DNA from: Bifidobacterium breve
GTDB lineage: Bacteria > Actinomycetota > Actinomycetes > Nanopelagicales > Nanopelagicaceae
NCBI GenBank assembly: GCA_945860245.1
Contig: CAMAPO010000010.1
Coordinates: 1 to 39,627, forward strand
Direction: 5' to 3'
DNA length: 39,627 nt
Made by a program: the position numbers and the translations under genes. Shown piece after piece: positions 8,579-16,725 of this stretch. Under the pieces are notes generated by a model, which saw only the letters and a program-made list of their open reading frames with translations, ran no database searches and was not told the DNA's origin. Position 1 is the first letter of the stretch; each line of letters begins with the position of its first letter.

Positions 8579-9949
8579 ATGAACAATATAAGCCCCGATG
8601 ATCAAGCACGCATTGATGCGATAGAAAAGGCGCTGCTGGCGCGTTGGCCAGAAAATCGCATCGCTCCGACGCTAGAACGAATCAGCGCCTTGGTTGATAT
8701 CTTGGGTTCGCCACAATTGAGTTACCCGACTATCCACGTGGGTGGCACAAACGGCAAGACCACAACTGCGCGCATGATCGATTCACTCTTATTTGAAATG
8801 GGCTTGCGAACTGGGCGATTTACCAGCCCCCACCTAGAAAGTTACTTAGAGCGTATTAGTATCAATGGGAAACCAATTGACGCCAAAGAGTTAATCTTCT
8901 CCTTTAACGACATCACTCCTTATTTTGATTTAATGGATAGCAAATTTGAAAATCCAATCTCATTTTTTGAGGCAATTACTGCACTTGCCTTTGCCGCATT
9001 TGCAGAACACCCAATTGATGTCGGAGTAATTGAAGTTGGAATGGGTGGGCAGTGGGATGCCACAAATGTGGTGGATGCCGATGTTTCTGTGATTACCCCA
9101 ATTGGTTTAGACCATATGGAGTATTTGGGCAGCACAATTGCAGAAATCGCTGCTACCAAGGCTGGAATTATTAAAGAACAAGGCTTTATTGTCTTGGCTC
9201 AACAAACTCCTGAAGCAGCGGTGGAGCTCTTACGTCGTGCGGCAGAAGTTGGCGCTGATATAGCGCGCGAGGGGCTGGAATACTCCATCGATTCACGAGC
9301 GATCGCAGTTGGTGGTCAATTAATTTCAATTACTGGCCTGCGTGGTCATTACGACGATATTTTCTTGCCGCTTCACGGCAAGCACCAGGCATCGAACGCG
9401 GCAGCTGCGCTAATTGCGGTCGAAGCATTCTTTGGCGAACAAGATTTAGACATTGATGCCGTGCGTGCTGGATTTGCCAATGTAACTTCACCAGGTCGAT
9501 GTGAAGTTATCCATCGTGATCCCACCATCATTTTAGATGCCGCCCATAACCCGCACGGGGCCAAGGCGATAGCCGAGACAATGCAGAGCGAGTTTACCTT
9601 TGATGAAGTCACTGGGATTGTGGCTTTGATGGCCGATAAGGATGCGTTGGGAATATTGCAAGAGCTGGAACCCATTTTGAATCAAATTATCGTTACTAAT
9701 AATTCTTCTGAGCGTTCAATGGGCGTGGCTGACCTAAATAAATTGGCAACACAAGTTTTTGGAGCAGATCGAGTTTTCGCTGAAGAGACCCTGCCAGCAG
9801 CAATTGATCGCGCAGTCAAAGATGCGAACCGCCCACTAAGTGATGAGTCGCTCGCAATTTTAATAACTGGATCAGTAGTAACAGTTGGGGAAGCGCGCAC
9901 GGCGGTCCGTAAGAAATATGCCAAGCTGCCCGAAACAGGAGGCAAGTAA
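8579..9949 (+). CDS. folC: Bifunctional folylpolyglutamate synthase / dihydrofolate synthase
   Basis: Mur-ligase-like enzyme that adds glutamate to dihydropteroate and then to folates in the cytosol. The 456 residues contain the P-loop GGTNGKTT (55-62), the ATP/Mg loop region around GQWDATNVVDADV, and the C-terminal ligase domain with DAAHNPHGAKA, in which catalysis-linked residues occur in this family. It starts only 4 nt after the valS stop with no strong Shine-Dalgarno (GAAG at 8568-8571 at best), so coupling to valS is likely. Its stop overlaps the following gene by one base. Confidence 0.94.
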   Translation: MNNISPDDQARIDAIEKALLARWPENRIAPTLERISALVDILGSPQLSYPTIHVGGTNGKTTTARMIDSLLFEMGLRTGRFTSPHLESYLERISINGKPIDAKELIFSFNDITPYFDLMDSKFENPISFFEAITALAFAAFAEHPIDVGVIEVGMGGQWDATNVVDADVSVITPIGLDHMEYLGSTIAEIAATKAGIIKEQGFIVLAQQTPEAAVELLRRAAEVGADIAREGLEYSIDSRAIAVGGQLISITGLRGHYDDIFLPLHGKHQASNAAAALIAVEAFFGEQDLDIDAVRAGFANVTSPGRCEVIHRDPTIILDAAHNPHGAKAIAETMQSEFTFDEVTGIVALMADKDALGILQELEPILNQIIVTNNSSERSMGVADLNKLATQVFGADRVFAEETLPAAIDRAVKDANRPLSDESLAILITGSVVTVGEARTAVRKKYAKLPETGGK

Positions 9950-10314
9950 TGCGCGTACTTGGATCTGCAGTTCTGGCGATGGAATTCTTGATCATGGGCT
10001 TTGCCATGTTGTTGGCAAAAGATAGCCACGAGAGCGCCACGATAATTTATGGATTTGTTGTTATGTTCTTAATGATTTATGCAATTCGTTTACTCAAGAA
10101 ACGTTCAGGCTGGATACTCGGTTCGATTCTGCAATTTGCTATGGCCGCCTACAGCGTGGTCGTGCCTTCGATGGCGATCATCAATCTGCTCTTCATGGGG
10201 TTATGGGTTGCGGCGATAATTGTCGGCCGCAAGGGTGAGGCGGCACGAGCAGCGCTATTGGCTAAGGGGCAGCCGGGGGAAAATCCCGTGGCACCAACTT
10301 CGCCAGATGCCTAA
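9949..10314 (+). CDS. Small membrane protein, DUF4233-like
   Basis: A 121-residue protein with about four hydrophobic segments (roughly 4-22, 28-46, 55-72, 77-92) and a short Ala/Pro-rich cytoplasmic tail. Its place, overlapping the end of folC and followed by ndk, is where Actinobacteria carry a DUF4233 membrane protein, and the length fits. The family has no established function. The Shine-Dalgarno GGAGG (9940-9944) sits inside the folC end. No catalytic motifs are seen. Assignment rests on position and topology more than on sequence signature. Confidence 0.75.
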   Translation: MRVLGSAVLAMEFLIMGFAMLLAKDSHESATIIYGFVVMFLMIYAIRLLKKRSGWILGSILQFAMAAYSVVVPSMAIINLLFMGLWVAAIIVGRKGEAARAALLAKGQPGENPVAPTSPDA

Positions 10315-10320
10315 TAGACT
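10315..10320 (+). promoter_or_regulatory. Candidate -10 element for leaderless ndk mRNA
   Basis: TAGACT immediately follows the TAA stop of the membrane protein gene and ends 6 nt before the ndk GTG. The hexamer is the same as before tRNA-Pro and valS. There is no Shine-Dalgarno in the six bases between. Confidence 0.45.
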
Positions 10321-10326
10321 GAGCAC

Positions 10327-10746
10327 GTGAGCACTGAAAAGACCCTAATCCTGGTTAAGCCAGATGGCGTTCGTCGCCAGTTAATCGGCGAAGTTATCGC
10401 TAGAGTTGAAGCTAAGGGCTATTTAGTTACATCATTACGAATGATGCAAGCAGATCGCGCATTGCTAGAACGTCATTACGAAGAACATAAAGGTAAGCCG
10501 TTTTTCGAACCACTCGTTGAATTTATGTTGTCAGGTCCGATCGTTGCAATGGTTGCTGAAGGCAATCGCGTAATTGAAGGATTTAGATCACTCGCGGGTG
10601 CAACTGATCCAACAGTTGCAGCTCCCGGAACAATTCGAGGAGACCTAGCTCGCGATCAAGGTACAAAAGTTGTTCAAAATATTGTTCACGGCTCTGATTC
10701 GCCAGAATCAGCGGCGCGTGAGATTGAAATTTTTTTCGGTAAGTAA
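10327..10746 (+). CDS. ndk: Nucleoside diphosphate kinase
   Basis: Transfers the terminal phosphate between nucleoside triphosphates and diphosphates through a phosphohistidine. The 139 residues contain the expected nucleophile His121 in NIVHGSDS, the N-terminal [12 protein letters not shown], and the family's usual length. The start is GTG. No Shine-Dalgarno is present, but a -10-like hexamer directly precedes the start. It is followed after 29 nt by mreB, which has its own good ribosome-binding site. Confidence 0.96.
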   Translation: MSTEKTLILVKPDGVRRQLIGEVIARVEAKGYLVTSLRMMQADRALLERHYEEHKGKPFFEPLVEFMLSGPIVAMVAEGNRVIEGFRSLAGATDPTVAAPGTIRGDLARDQGTKVVQNIVHGSDSPESAAREIEIFFGK

Positions 10747-10775
10747 GTTCAAGAAAACAACTCGAGGGGTATTAC

Positions 10776-11807
10776 ATGGCGAACAGAATGTCATTCATCG
10801 GCCGAGATATGGCTGTCGATTTGGGAACCGCAAATACCTTGGTATACGTCCGCGGTCGCGGCATTGTTCTTAACGAGCCTTCAGTAGTTGCGGTAAACCA
10901 AGACACTGGTGGAATTCTCGCGGTCGGCCTAGAGGCGAAGAAGATGATTGGTCGCACGCCAAGTAACATCGTGGCGATCCGCCCCCTTAAAGATGGCGTC
11001 ATCGCTGACTTTGACACAACCGAGCGCATGCTCCGTTACTTCATTCAAAAGGTGCATCGTCGTCGCTATCTTGCAAAGCCACGTATCGTCGTTTGTGTTC
11101 CATCAGGAATCACCGGCGTAGAACAGCGCGCTGTTAAAGATGCTGGCTATGCAGCAGGTGCACGCAAGGTTTACATCATTGAAGAGCCAATGGCAGCAGC
11201 GATTGGCGCCGGTCTACCTATTCACGAACCAACTGGAAATATGGTCGTTGAGATTGGTGGCGGAACAACTGAAGTTGCCGTTATTTCACTCGGTGGAATC
11301 GTTACTTCACTCTCAATTCGCGTTGGTGGAGATGAGCTAGATCAAGCGATTATCAACTGGGTAAAGCGAGAATTCTCATTGCTTCTTGGAGAACGCACAG
11401 CTGAAGAAATTAAGATGGCAATTGGTTCTGCTTACCCACTTCAGGGTGAAAATGATGCTGAAATTCGTGGTCGCGATTTAGCAACTGGTCTACCAAAGAC
11501 AATCGTTGTATCAGCTGCAGAAATTCGTAAAGCACTTGAAGAGCCAGTGAACGCAATTATCAATGCGGTAAAGAGCACCCTTGATAAATGTCCACCAGAG
11601 CTTTCATCGGATCTAATGGATCGTGGAATTGTGCTTACTGGCGGCGGCGCACTTCTTAAGGGTATTGACGAGCGCCTTCGTAAAGAAACTGGCATGCCAA
11701 TTCATATCGCTGATCGCCCACTTGATGCAGTGGTTGAAGGCTCAGGCAAGTGCATTGAAGAGTTCGAAGCCCTTGAAAAGGTTTTGATCTCCGAGCCACG
11801 TCGATAG
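10776..11807 (+). CDS. mreB: Rod shape-determining protein MreB
   Basis: Actin-like cytoskeletal ATPase that positions the lateral wall synthesis machinery under the membrane. The 343 residues include the phosphate-1 motif DLGTANT (15-21), the phosphate-2 region [12 protein letters not shown] and the adenosine motif [11 protein letters not shown]. The ATG at 10776 follows GAGGGG at 10764-10769. It opens a five-gene elongation cluster (mreB, mreC, mreD, mrdA, rodA). Its TAG stop is also the first half of a -10-like hexamer serving mreC. Presence of the full set implies laterally elongating cells, which differs from apically growing Corynebacteriales that lack mreB. Confidence 0.97.
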   Translation: MANRMSFIGRDMAVDLGTANTLVYVRGRGIVLNEPSVVAVNQDTGGILAVGLEAKKMIGRTPSNIVAIRPLKDGVIADFDTTERMLRYFIQKVHRRRYLAKPRIVVCVPSGITGVEQRAVKDAGYAAGARKVYIIEEPMAAAIGAGLPIHEPTGNMVVEIGGGTTEVAVISLGGIVTSLSIRVGGDELDQAIINWVKREFSLLLGERTAEEIKMAIGSAYPLQGENDAEIRGRDLATGLPKTIVVSAAEIRKALEEPVNAIINAVKSTLDKCPPELSSDLMDRGIVLTGGGALLKGIDERLRKETGMPIHIADRPLDAVVEGSGKCIEEFEALEKVLISEPRR

Positions 11808-11810
11808 GTT
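11805..11810 (+). promoter_or_regulatory. Candidate -10 for mreC that includes the mreB stop codon
   Basis: TAGGTT starts with the TAG stop of mreB and ends 6 nt before the mreC ATG. A poor -35 (TTTTGA, 11782-11787) is 17 nt upstream. The AGG within it is a very short Shine-Dalgarno candidate, so the alternative of a weak ribosome-binding site remains. Confidence 0.35.
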
Positions 11811-11816
11811 TTTAAG

Positions 11817-12740
11817 ATGCGAAACGGCGGCGATAACCGCGGTCGTCTGCTGCTTATCTCTCTAATCGTCACATCGCTTTTTTTAATTACTTTAGATTTA
11901 CGTGGTGTGCAAGTAATTGATGGTCTGCGTAGCGGATCACAAACAGCGCTCTCGCCAGTTCAATCTGTAGCCGCGACCGTCTTTAGACCGGTTGGGAATT
12001 TCTTCTCAGATATTACTCGTCTGGGCCGTACACGAGGTGAGATCGAAAAATTAACGGCCGATAATGAAAAATTGCGACAGAGTTTAATAAACCGTACGAT
12101 TGCAGATGCAGAACTTTTAGAACTTAAATCGGTCTTAGATTTAGCAGGCATCGCAAAATATAGAGTCGTCGCCGCAAAAGTAATTTCACTTGGCTCTACA
12201 TCATCATTTGCTCAAACTATTTCAATTGATGCTGGTACCAATGATGGAGTTAAGGAGAATATGACTGTGATTACTGGACTTGGTTTAGTCGGAGTAGTTA
12301 AAAAGTCATATCCAAATAGCGCTCTTGTGCAACTAGCTTCAGATTCTGCTTTCCGTGTCGGAGCTCGCGTAGCCGGCAGCCAACAAATTGGCATTTTAAG
12401 TGGACAGGGAACCAGTAAAGCGGTGCTGCAACTACTCGATAACCAGACAACTTTAAAAGTTGGGGATGTAATTTTGGCGCGTGGCAGTCAAGGCAATCGA
12501 CCATTTGTTCCGGGAGTTCCAATCGGAGAAGTGACTTCAGTTGATAACACCGCAGGTGCTGTTACCCAAACCGCAGATGTAAAACTTTTCGCCAATTTTT
12601 CAACTCTAAGTGTGGTTGCAGTCGTGGTGGGTTCACCTAAATCAGATCCCCGCGATGCGCTAGTGCCTAAGGGGCCGATTCCAATCCCGGTTCCAACTGT
12701 GACGATTTACGCCACGCCTTCTGGATCGCCCAAGCCATAA
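11817..12740 (+). CDS. mreC: Rod shape-determining protein MreC
   Basis: Bitopic membrane protein that links the MreB cytoskeleton to PBP2 and RodA in the periplasmic space. The 307 residues comprise a short cytoplasmic start, one membrane segment (about 10-28), a coiled coil with heptad Leu/Glu/Lys (about 70-112), and the double beta-barrel domain (about 115-275). The tail from 285 is Pro-rich. The start has no clear Shine-Dalgarno; the next gene starts with no spacer after its TAA. Confidence 0.92.
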   Translation: MRNGGDNRGRLLLISLIVTSLFLITLDLRGVQVIDGLRSGSQTALSPVQSVAATVFRPVGNFFSDITRLGRTRGEIEKLTADNEKLRQSLINRTIADAELLELKSVLDLAGIAKYRVVAAKVISLGSTSSFAQTISIDAGTNDGVKENMTVITGLGLVGVVKKSYPNSALVQLASDSAFRVGARVAGSQQIGILSGQGTSKAVLQLLDNQTTLKVGDVILARGSQGNRPFVPGVPIGEVTSVDNTAGAVTQTADVKLFANFSTLSVVAVVVGSPKSDPRDALVPKGPIPIPVPTVTIYATPSGSPKP

Positions 12741-13262
12741 ATGTTTGCTCGTAGATTTCTGATCTCCTTTCCGATTTTTGCAATCGTGTATTTGATCCAA
12801 GAATCAATTGTTAGCCAGTTTCGAATTTTTGGTGGGGGAGTCTCGCTCTTTTTGATCTTTGCACTTCTCTGGTCAGCTCTTGGTACTCCAGAGTTAGGAG
12901 CACTTACTGGCTTTGGCGCAGGGCTCCTTATGGATTTATCACAAACAACATCTGGTCCGATGGGGCAGTGGACTCTGATAATGATTTTGGCTGGATTTTC
13001 AATCTCATATTTGGGATATGGCGATGATAACTTTCGCGGCAATCCCATCTCACTTGTTGTAATAGTTGCTATCGCCGTCCCCCTTACCAGATTGGCTTAT
13101 CTAATTATTGGCTTGATGTTTGGAAGCGAGCTAGGCAGTATCTTGCAGATTTTTATTTCGCTAGTTTCATCTGCACTCTGGACTGTGGCGGTTGTTCCAC
13201 TCTTGATGCCTTTCGTTACGCGCATCCACAGCGCACTCTTTGAGGCGGAGAGTCGGGGATGA
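12741..13262 (+). CDS. mreD: Rod shape-determining protein MreD
   Basis: A 173-residue integral membrane protein with about five hydrophobic helices, fitting MreD in length, topology and position between mreC and the PBP2 gene. MreD is a partner of MreC in the elongasome. The ATG immediately follows the mreC TAA and lacks a Shine-Dalgarno, so translation probably depends on termination-reinitiation. Its TGA overlaps the mrdA start (ATGA). Sequence conservation in MreD is low, so the call leans on context. Confidence 0.88.
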   Translation: MFARRFLISFPIFAIVYLIQESIVSQFRIFGGGVSLFLIFALLWSALGTPELGALTGFGAGLLMDLSQTTSGPMGQWTLIMILAGFSISYLGYGDDNFRGNPISLVVIVAIAVPLTRLAYLIIGLMFGSELGSILQIFISLVSSALWTVAVVPLLMPFVTRIHSALFEAESRG

Positions 13263-15349
13263 ATCAGCGCGCCAGGCTTAGTTTGCTAGTTGTCCAAGTG
13301 CTTATTTTTTCACTATTGGTTGGCCTTTTAGGTCGACTTTTCTACTTGCAGGTCGCTGCCGGCCCAAAATATCGCGATGCCGCACTTTCAATTCAGAGCC
13401 GTGACGTTATAACTCCTGCTACCCGTGGACTAATTGTTGATTCATCCGGTGTGCCGTTGGCGCTAAACCGAGTCGGAATTGCCATAACAGTTGACCGCAC
13501 GATGATCGACCGCCAAGCCGATAAAGGTGTTGGCGTATTGCAAGCGCTAGCAAAACTTTTGAAGTTGGAATACGAAGATATCTATCAACGCACTCGCTTA
13601 TGTGGTGAATTGCCGAAAGGTCTGCGCGCTGGATGCTGGACAGGTTCGCGCTTTCAACCGATTCCGATTACAAAAGAAGCCAACCCTGAAATTGCCTTGC
13701 GGATTGTTGAACGCTCAGATCAATATCCTGGCGTATCGGCCACCCCAGTTTCGATCCGAAACTATCCAGGAAATATTGCAGTAAATGGTGCACATTTACT
13801 TGGCTATGTGGGACCGCTAACAGAGAGCGATCTATCGGGAATAAATGGACGAAGTTATTTCCGTTCTGAATCCATCGGTAAGGCTGGCTTGGAAATTCAG
13901 TACGATCAATATTTGCGTGGAACTCCCGGGATAAAAACGGTAATAGTTGACCGTAAGGAAGCGGTTACTAGTACTAGTCAAAATTCAAAACCGATCGGTG
14001 GAGATCACTTAGTAACCAGTATCGATGCTCGCGTGCAGGCTTCTGCTGAAAGTGCGCTAGCCGATGCTGTGAGCAGAGCTCGCGCATTAGGTAATCCTTC
14101 AGATGGCGCAGCTGCCGTTGTAATGGATGTAACAAATGGTCAGATCTTGGCGCTTGCCTCATATCCAACTTATGACCCGAATTCTTTTGAGCGAGGACTT
14201 ACTGTCTCGGAGGCGAAGAATTTATATAGTGAAAAGGAAGGCGTACCTGCACTTTCGCGTGCATTACAGGGGCTATTTGCCCCGGCATCTACCTTCAAAG
14301 CAGTCTCAGTAGTTGCCGCCGCAAACGCTGGGTACGACTTGAACGCAACTTATGATTGCCCATCACAAGTAGAAGTTGGAACTCGTGCCTTTCAAAACTT
14401 CGAAAGCAAGGCACAGGGGCGCATATCGCTAAAGAAGGCAATCGCCATTTCTTGTGACACTGTCTGGTATCGCATCGCCTTTGATGAATGGTTACGTGAT
14501 GGAGGGCTTAAGCCGAAATCAGATGCAAATGACTATTTCTTTAACGCCGCCAAAGGTTTTCAAGTCGGTAGAAAGACTGGCGTAGATTTACCTTCTGAAT
14601 CCTCCGGGAGGCTGGCAGATCGTCAGTGGCGCAAATCTTGGTATGCACAAAATAAAGATTTCTACTGCAACTACAAAACCCGTGCACCGAAGAGTCAGCA
14701 GACTACATTTCTAGTCCAGCTCGCCTATGAAAACTGTTTAGATGGCGACAAGATTCGTGCCGGTGATGCGGTCAACTTCTCAATTGGCCAAGGTGACACA
14801 GTCATTACACCAATCAAATTAGCGCAAATGTATTCCGCTATCGCTAATGGCGGAACGATCTGGAAACCAAGTATCGCAAAAGCAATAGTTAAAACTGATG
14901 GAACAGTAATTAAGACTTTTGAAAAAGAGAAACTTGGAAGTATTCCGGCAGATAAAAAGACAATTAAGTTTTTAAAAAGTGCGCTGCGCGAAGTTGTTAT
15001 TGGTGGAACTGGTGCTGGAGTATTTAGCGGTTTTCCAATTGAGATCAGTGGTAAAACTGGCACCGCCCAAGTCTTTGGAAGAAATCCCAATGGCGGCGAG
15101 AAGGCAGATACTTCGTGGTTTGCTGCATATGGACCTACCAAAAAGGCGAGATTTGCGGTCGTAATGATGGTGAGCCAAGGTGGTTTCGGCGCATCTACAT
15201 CAGGCGTTGGAGTTAGAAAGATCTACGAAACTCTCTTCGGCGTTCAAGGTTCCAAGGTTGATTCTGCGAAAATTATCTTCCCAAGCGGAGTCCCGCCAGT
15301 AACCTTGCCAAAGATTTCTCCAGCAACAAAAGTTAAGGGGGCAAAGTGA
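13259..15349 (+). CDS. mrdA: Penicillin-binding protein 2, elongation transpeptidase
   Basis: Class B PBP that cross-links peptidoglycan made by RodA. The 696 residues have one N-terminal membrane anchor (about 8-31), a pedestal domain, then the transpeptidase domain with active-site Ser344 in STFK (344-347), the second motif SCD (398-400, as in E. coli PBP2), and KTG (599-601). It begins within ATGA shared with the mreD stop and ends within GTGA shared with the rodA start. An insertion containing a cysteine-bearing stretch (about 455-500) lies between the second and third motifs. Gene order and SCD motif favour PBP2 over the divisome FtsI. Confidence 0.94.
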   Translation: MNQRARLSLLVVQVLIFSLLVGLLGRLFYLQVAAGPKYRDAALSIQSRDVITPATRGLIVDSSGVPLALNRVGIAITVDRTMIDRQADKGVGVLQALAKLLKLEYEDIYQRTRLCGELPKGLRAGCWTGSRFQPIPITKEANPEIALRIVERSDQYPGVSATPVSIRNYPGNIAVNGAHLLGYVGPLTESDLSGINGRSYFRSESIGKAGLEIQYDQYLRGTPGIKTVIVDRKEAVTSTSQNSKPIGGDHLVTSIDARVQASAESALADAVSRARALGNPSDGAAAVVMDVTNGQILALASYPTYDPNSFERGLTVSEAKNLYSEKEGVPALSRALQGLFAPASTFKAVSVVAAANAGYDLNATYDCPSQVEVGTRAFQNFESKAQGRISLKKAIAISCDTVWYRIAFDEWLRDGGLKPKSDANDYFFNAAKGFQVGRKTGVDLPSESSGRLADRQWRKSWYAQNKDFYCNYKTRAPKSQQTTFLVQLAYENCLDGDKIRAGDAVNFSIGQGDTVITPIKLAQMYSAIANGGTIWKPSIAKAIVKTDGTVIKTFEKEKLGSIPADKKTIKFLKSALREVVIGGTGAGVFSGFPIEISGKTGTAQVFGRNPNGGEKADTSWFAAYGPTKKARFAVVMMVSQGGFGASTSGVGVRKIYETLFGVQGSKVDSAKIIFPSGVPPVTLPKISPATKVKGAK

Positions 15350-16506
15350 GCTTAGCTTCACGGCGGGTTAATTACCGCAGAAGCTCTCGCCCTTCTGCAT
15401 TCGCTGGGTTTGACCCAATTTTAACTGTCGCTGTTGCACTTCTCTTAATAATGGGAACTCTCTTAGTTTATGCCGCTACCCGAAATTGGTATGCCGCAAA
15501 TGGGCTAGATCCCGAGTATTACTTAAAGCGTCACATTCTCAATATTTTGATTGGTTCATTGCTTGCTTGGGGAACCACGGTAATTGATTATCGATTGATC
15601 CGCGCCTACACACCACTGCTTTGGATGCTTGGCGTCATTGGCTTAACCGCTGTTTTGATTCCAGGGATAGGAGCGGAGGTAAATGGCTCAAATGCCTGGA
15701 TTGGACTTCCCTTTGGGTTCCAATTGCAACCAGCAGAACTCGCCAAGATTTCAATCATCGTAGGTATGTCGATGATTTTATCTGAGCGAACTCACGATAA
15801 GGATGCTGTTCAGCACAACGATGTAATGCAAGCTCTAGTCATTGCTGCCATACCTATCCTGTTAATCGCAGCACAACCTGATATGGGAACAATCTTTATC
15901 ATTAGCATTGCAGTTGTCACCATCATTGCTGTTTCTGGGGCTCCAATGCGCTGGGTGGTTGGATTAATATTGGCGGGGGTAATCGGTAGTTTTGTTGCCG
16001 TTAATGTTGGCATTATCAATGATTACCAAGTAAAACGATTACAAGCATTTGTAGATCCAAATATTGATTCGCAGGGGAGTGGCTATCAACTCAGGCAAGC
16101 GCGAATTACCGTTGGATCAGGAGGCTTAATTGGTACGGGCTTATTTAATGGCCCTCAGACCAATGGTAGATTCGTTCCAGAACAACAGACTGACTTTATT
16201 TTCACAGTCGCTGGAGAAGAACTCGGATTTTTGGGTTGCGGATTTATATTGATTCTCTATCTAACGGTTTTAATGAGAGCATTTGGAATCGCGCGAAGAT
16301 CAAATGATCCCTACGGGAGGCTGGTTTGCACGGGAGTAATTGCTTGGTTTGCATTTCAAGCCTTTGAAAATATTGGAATGACACTTGGCATGATGCCGAT
16401 GACAGGTGTGCCTCTTCCATTTGTCTCATATGGCGGTTCGAGTATGTTCGCCACAATGATCGGATTTGGATTGCTTCAGAACGTGCACGCCCGCCACCAC
16501 GGGTGA
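15346..16506 (+). CDS. rodA: RodA, SEDS peptidoglycan glycosyltransferase
   Basis: Polymerises lipid II into glycan strands for lateral growth, in complex with PBP2. The 386 residues contain about ten membrane segments, the SEDS signature around GFQLQPAELAK (124-134), and the catalytic Asp283 in VPEQQTDFIF, equivalent to Asp262 of E. coli RodA. The GTG start overlaps the mrdA stop by 4 nt, after AAGGGGG. Linkage to mre genes and mrdA favours RodA over FtsW. Confidence 0.94.
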   Translation: MSLASRRVNYRRSSRPSAFAGFDPILTVAVALLLIMGTLLVYAATRNWYAANGLDPEYYLKRHILNILIGSLLAWGTTVIDYRLIRAYTPLLWMLGVIGLTAVLIPGIGAEVNGSNAWIGLPFGFQLQPAELAKISIIVGMSMILSERTHDKDAVQHNDVMQALVIAAIPILLIAAQPDMGTIFIISIAVVTIIAVSGAPMRWVVGLILAGVIGSFVAVNVGIINDYQVKRLQAFVDPNIDSQGSGYQLRQARITVGSGGLIGTGLFNGPQTNGRFVPEQQTDFIFTVAGEELGFLGCGFILILYLTVLMRAFGIARRSNDPYGRLVCTGVIAWFAFQAFENIGMTLGMMPMTGVPLPFVSYGGSSMFATMIGFGLLQNVHARHHG

Positions 16507-16530
16507 ATCAGCCTCACAGCAACGCTCATT

Positions 16531-16546
16531 TCGCGCTTTAGCGCGA
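16531..16546 (+). repeat. Hairpin 1 in the rne upstream region
   Basis: Perfect 6-bp GC-rich stem TCGCGC/GCGCGA closing the tetraloop TTTA, 24 nt after the rodA stop. No T-run follows, so it is not a standard intrinsic terminator. Confidence 0.5.
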
Positions 16547-16579
16547 TGGTGTGGCATACTTACCCCAACAGTTCAGCGC

Positions 16580-16608
16580 GGCTCGCGAACCAATTCGCGA
16601 ATAAAGCC
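16580..16608 (+). repeat. Hairpin 2 in the rne upstream region
   Basis: Perfect 7-bp stem TCGCGAA (16583-16589) with TTCGCGA (16594-16600) and loop CCAA. An outer GGC/GCC clamp (16580-16582 with 16606-16608) can close around an asymmetric AT-rich internal loop. Confidence 0.55.
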
Positions 16609-16694
16609 AGCGGCGGACTAAAAAGATTTGCTTGAAGGATTTACTCAGGCCAACCCAAGGGTTGCCAGCCAGATAAGTGACTACAAGCCAGAGC

Positions 16695-16708
16695 GCGTTA
16701 ATTAACGC
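16695..16708 (+). promoter_or_regulatory. 14-bp perfect palindrome just upstream of the rne ribosome-binding site
   Basis: GCGTTAATTAACGC is a complete palindrome with no loop, which suits a dimeric protein-binding site in DNA better than an RNA hairpin. It ends at the Shine-Dalgarno region AGAGGA (from about 16709) of rne. No regulator can be named. Confidence 0.4.
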
Positions 16709-16725
16709 ATAGAGGATTTGGTGCC

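Noticed and set aside
16546..16635. 29-codon frame in the rne upstream region
   Set aside because: No Shine-Dalgarno or convincing -10 precedes it, the peptide has no amino acid bias expected of a leader, and it crosses hairpin 2.
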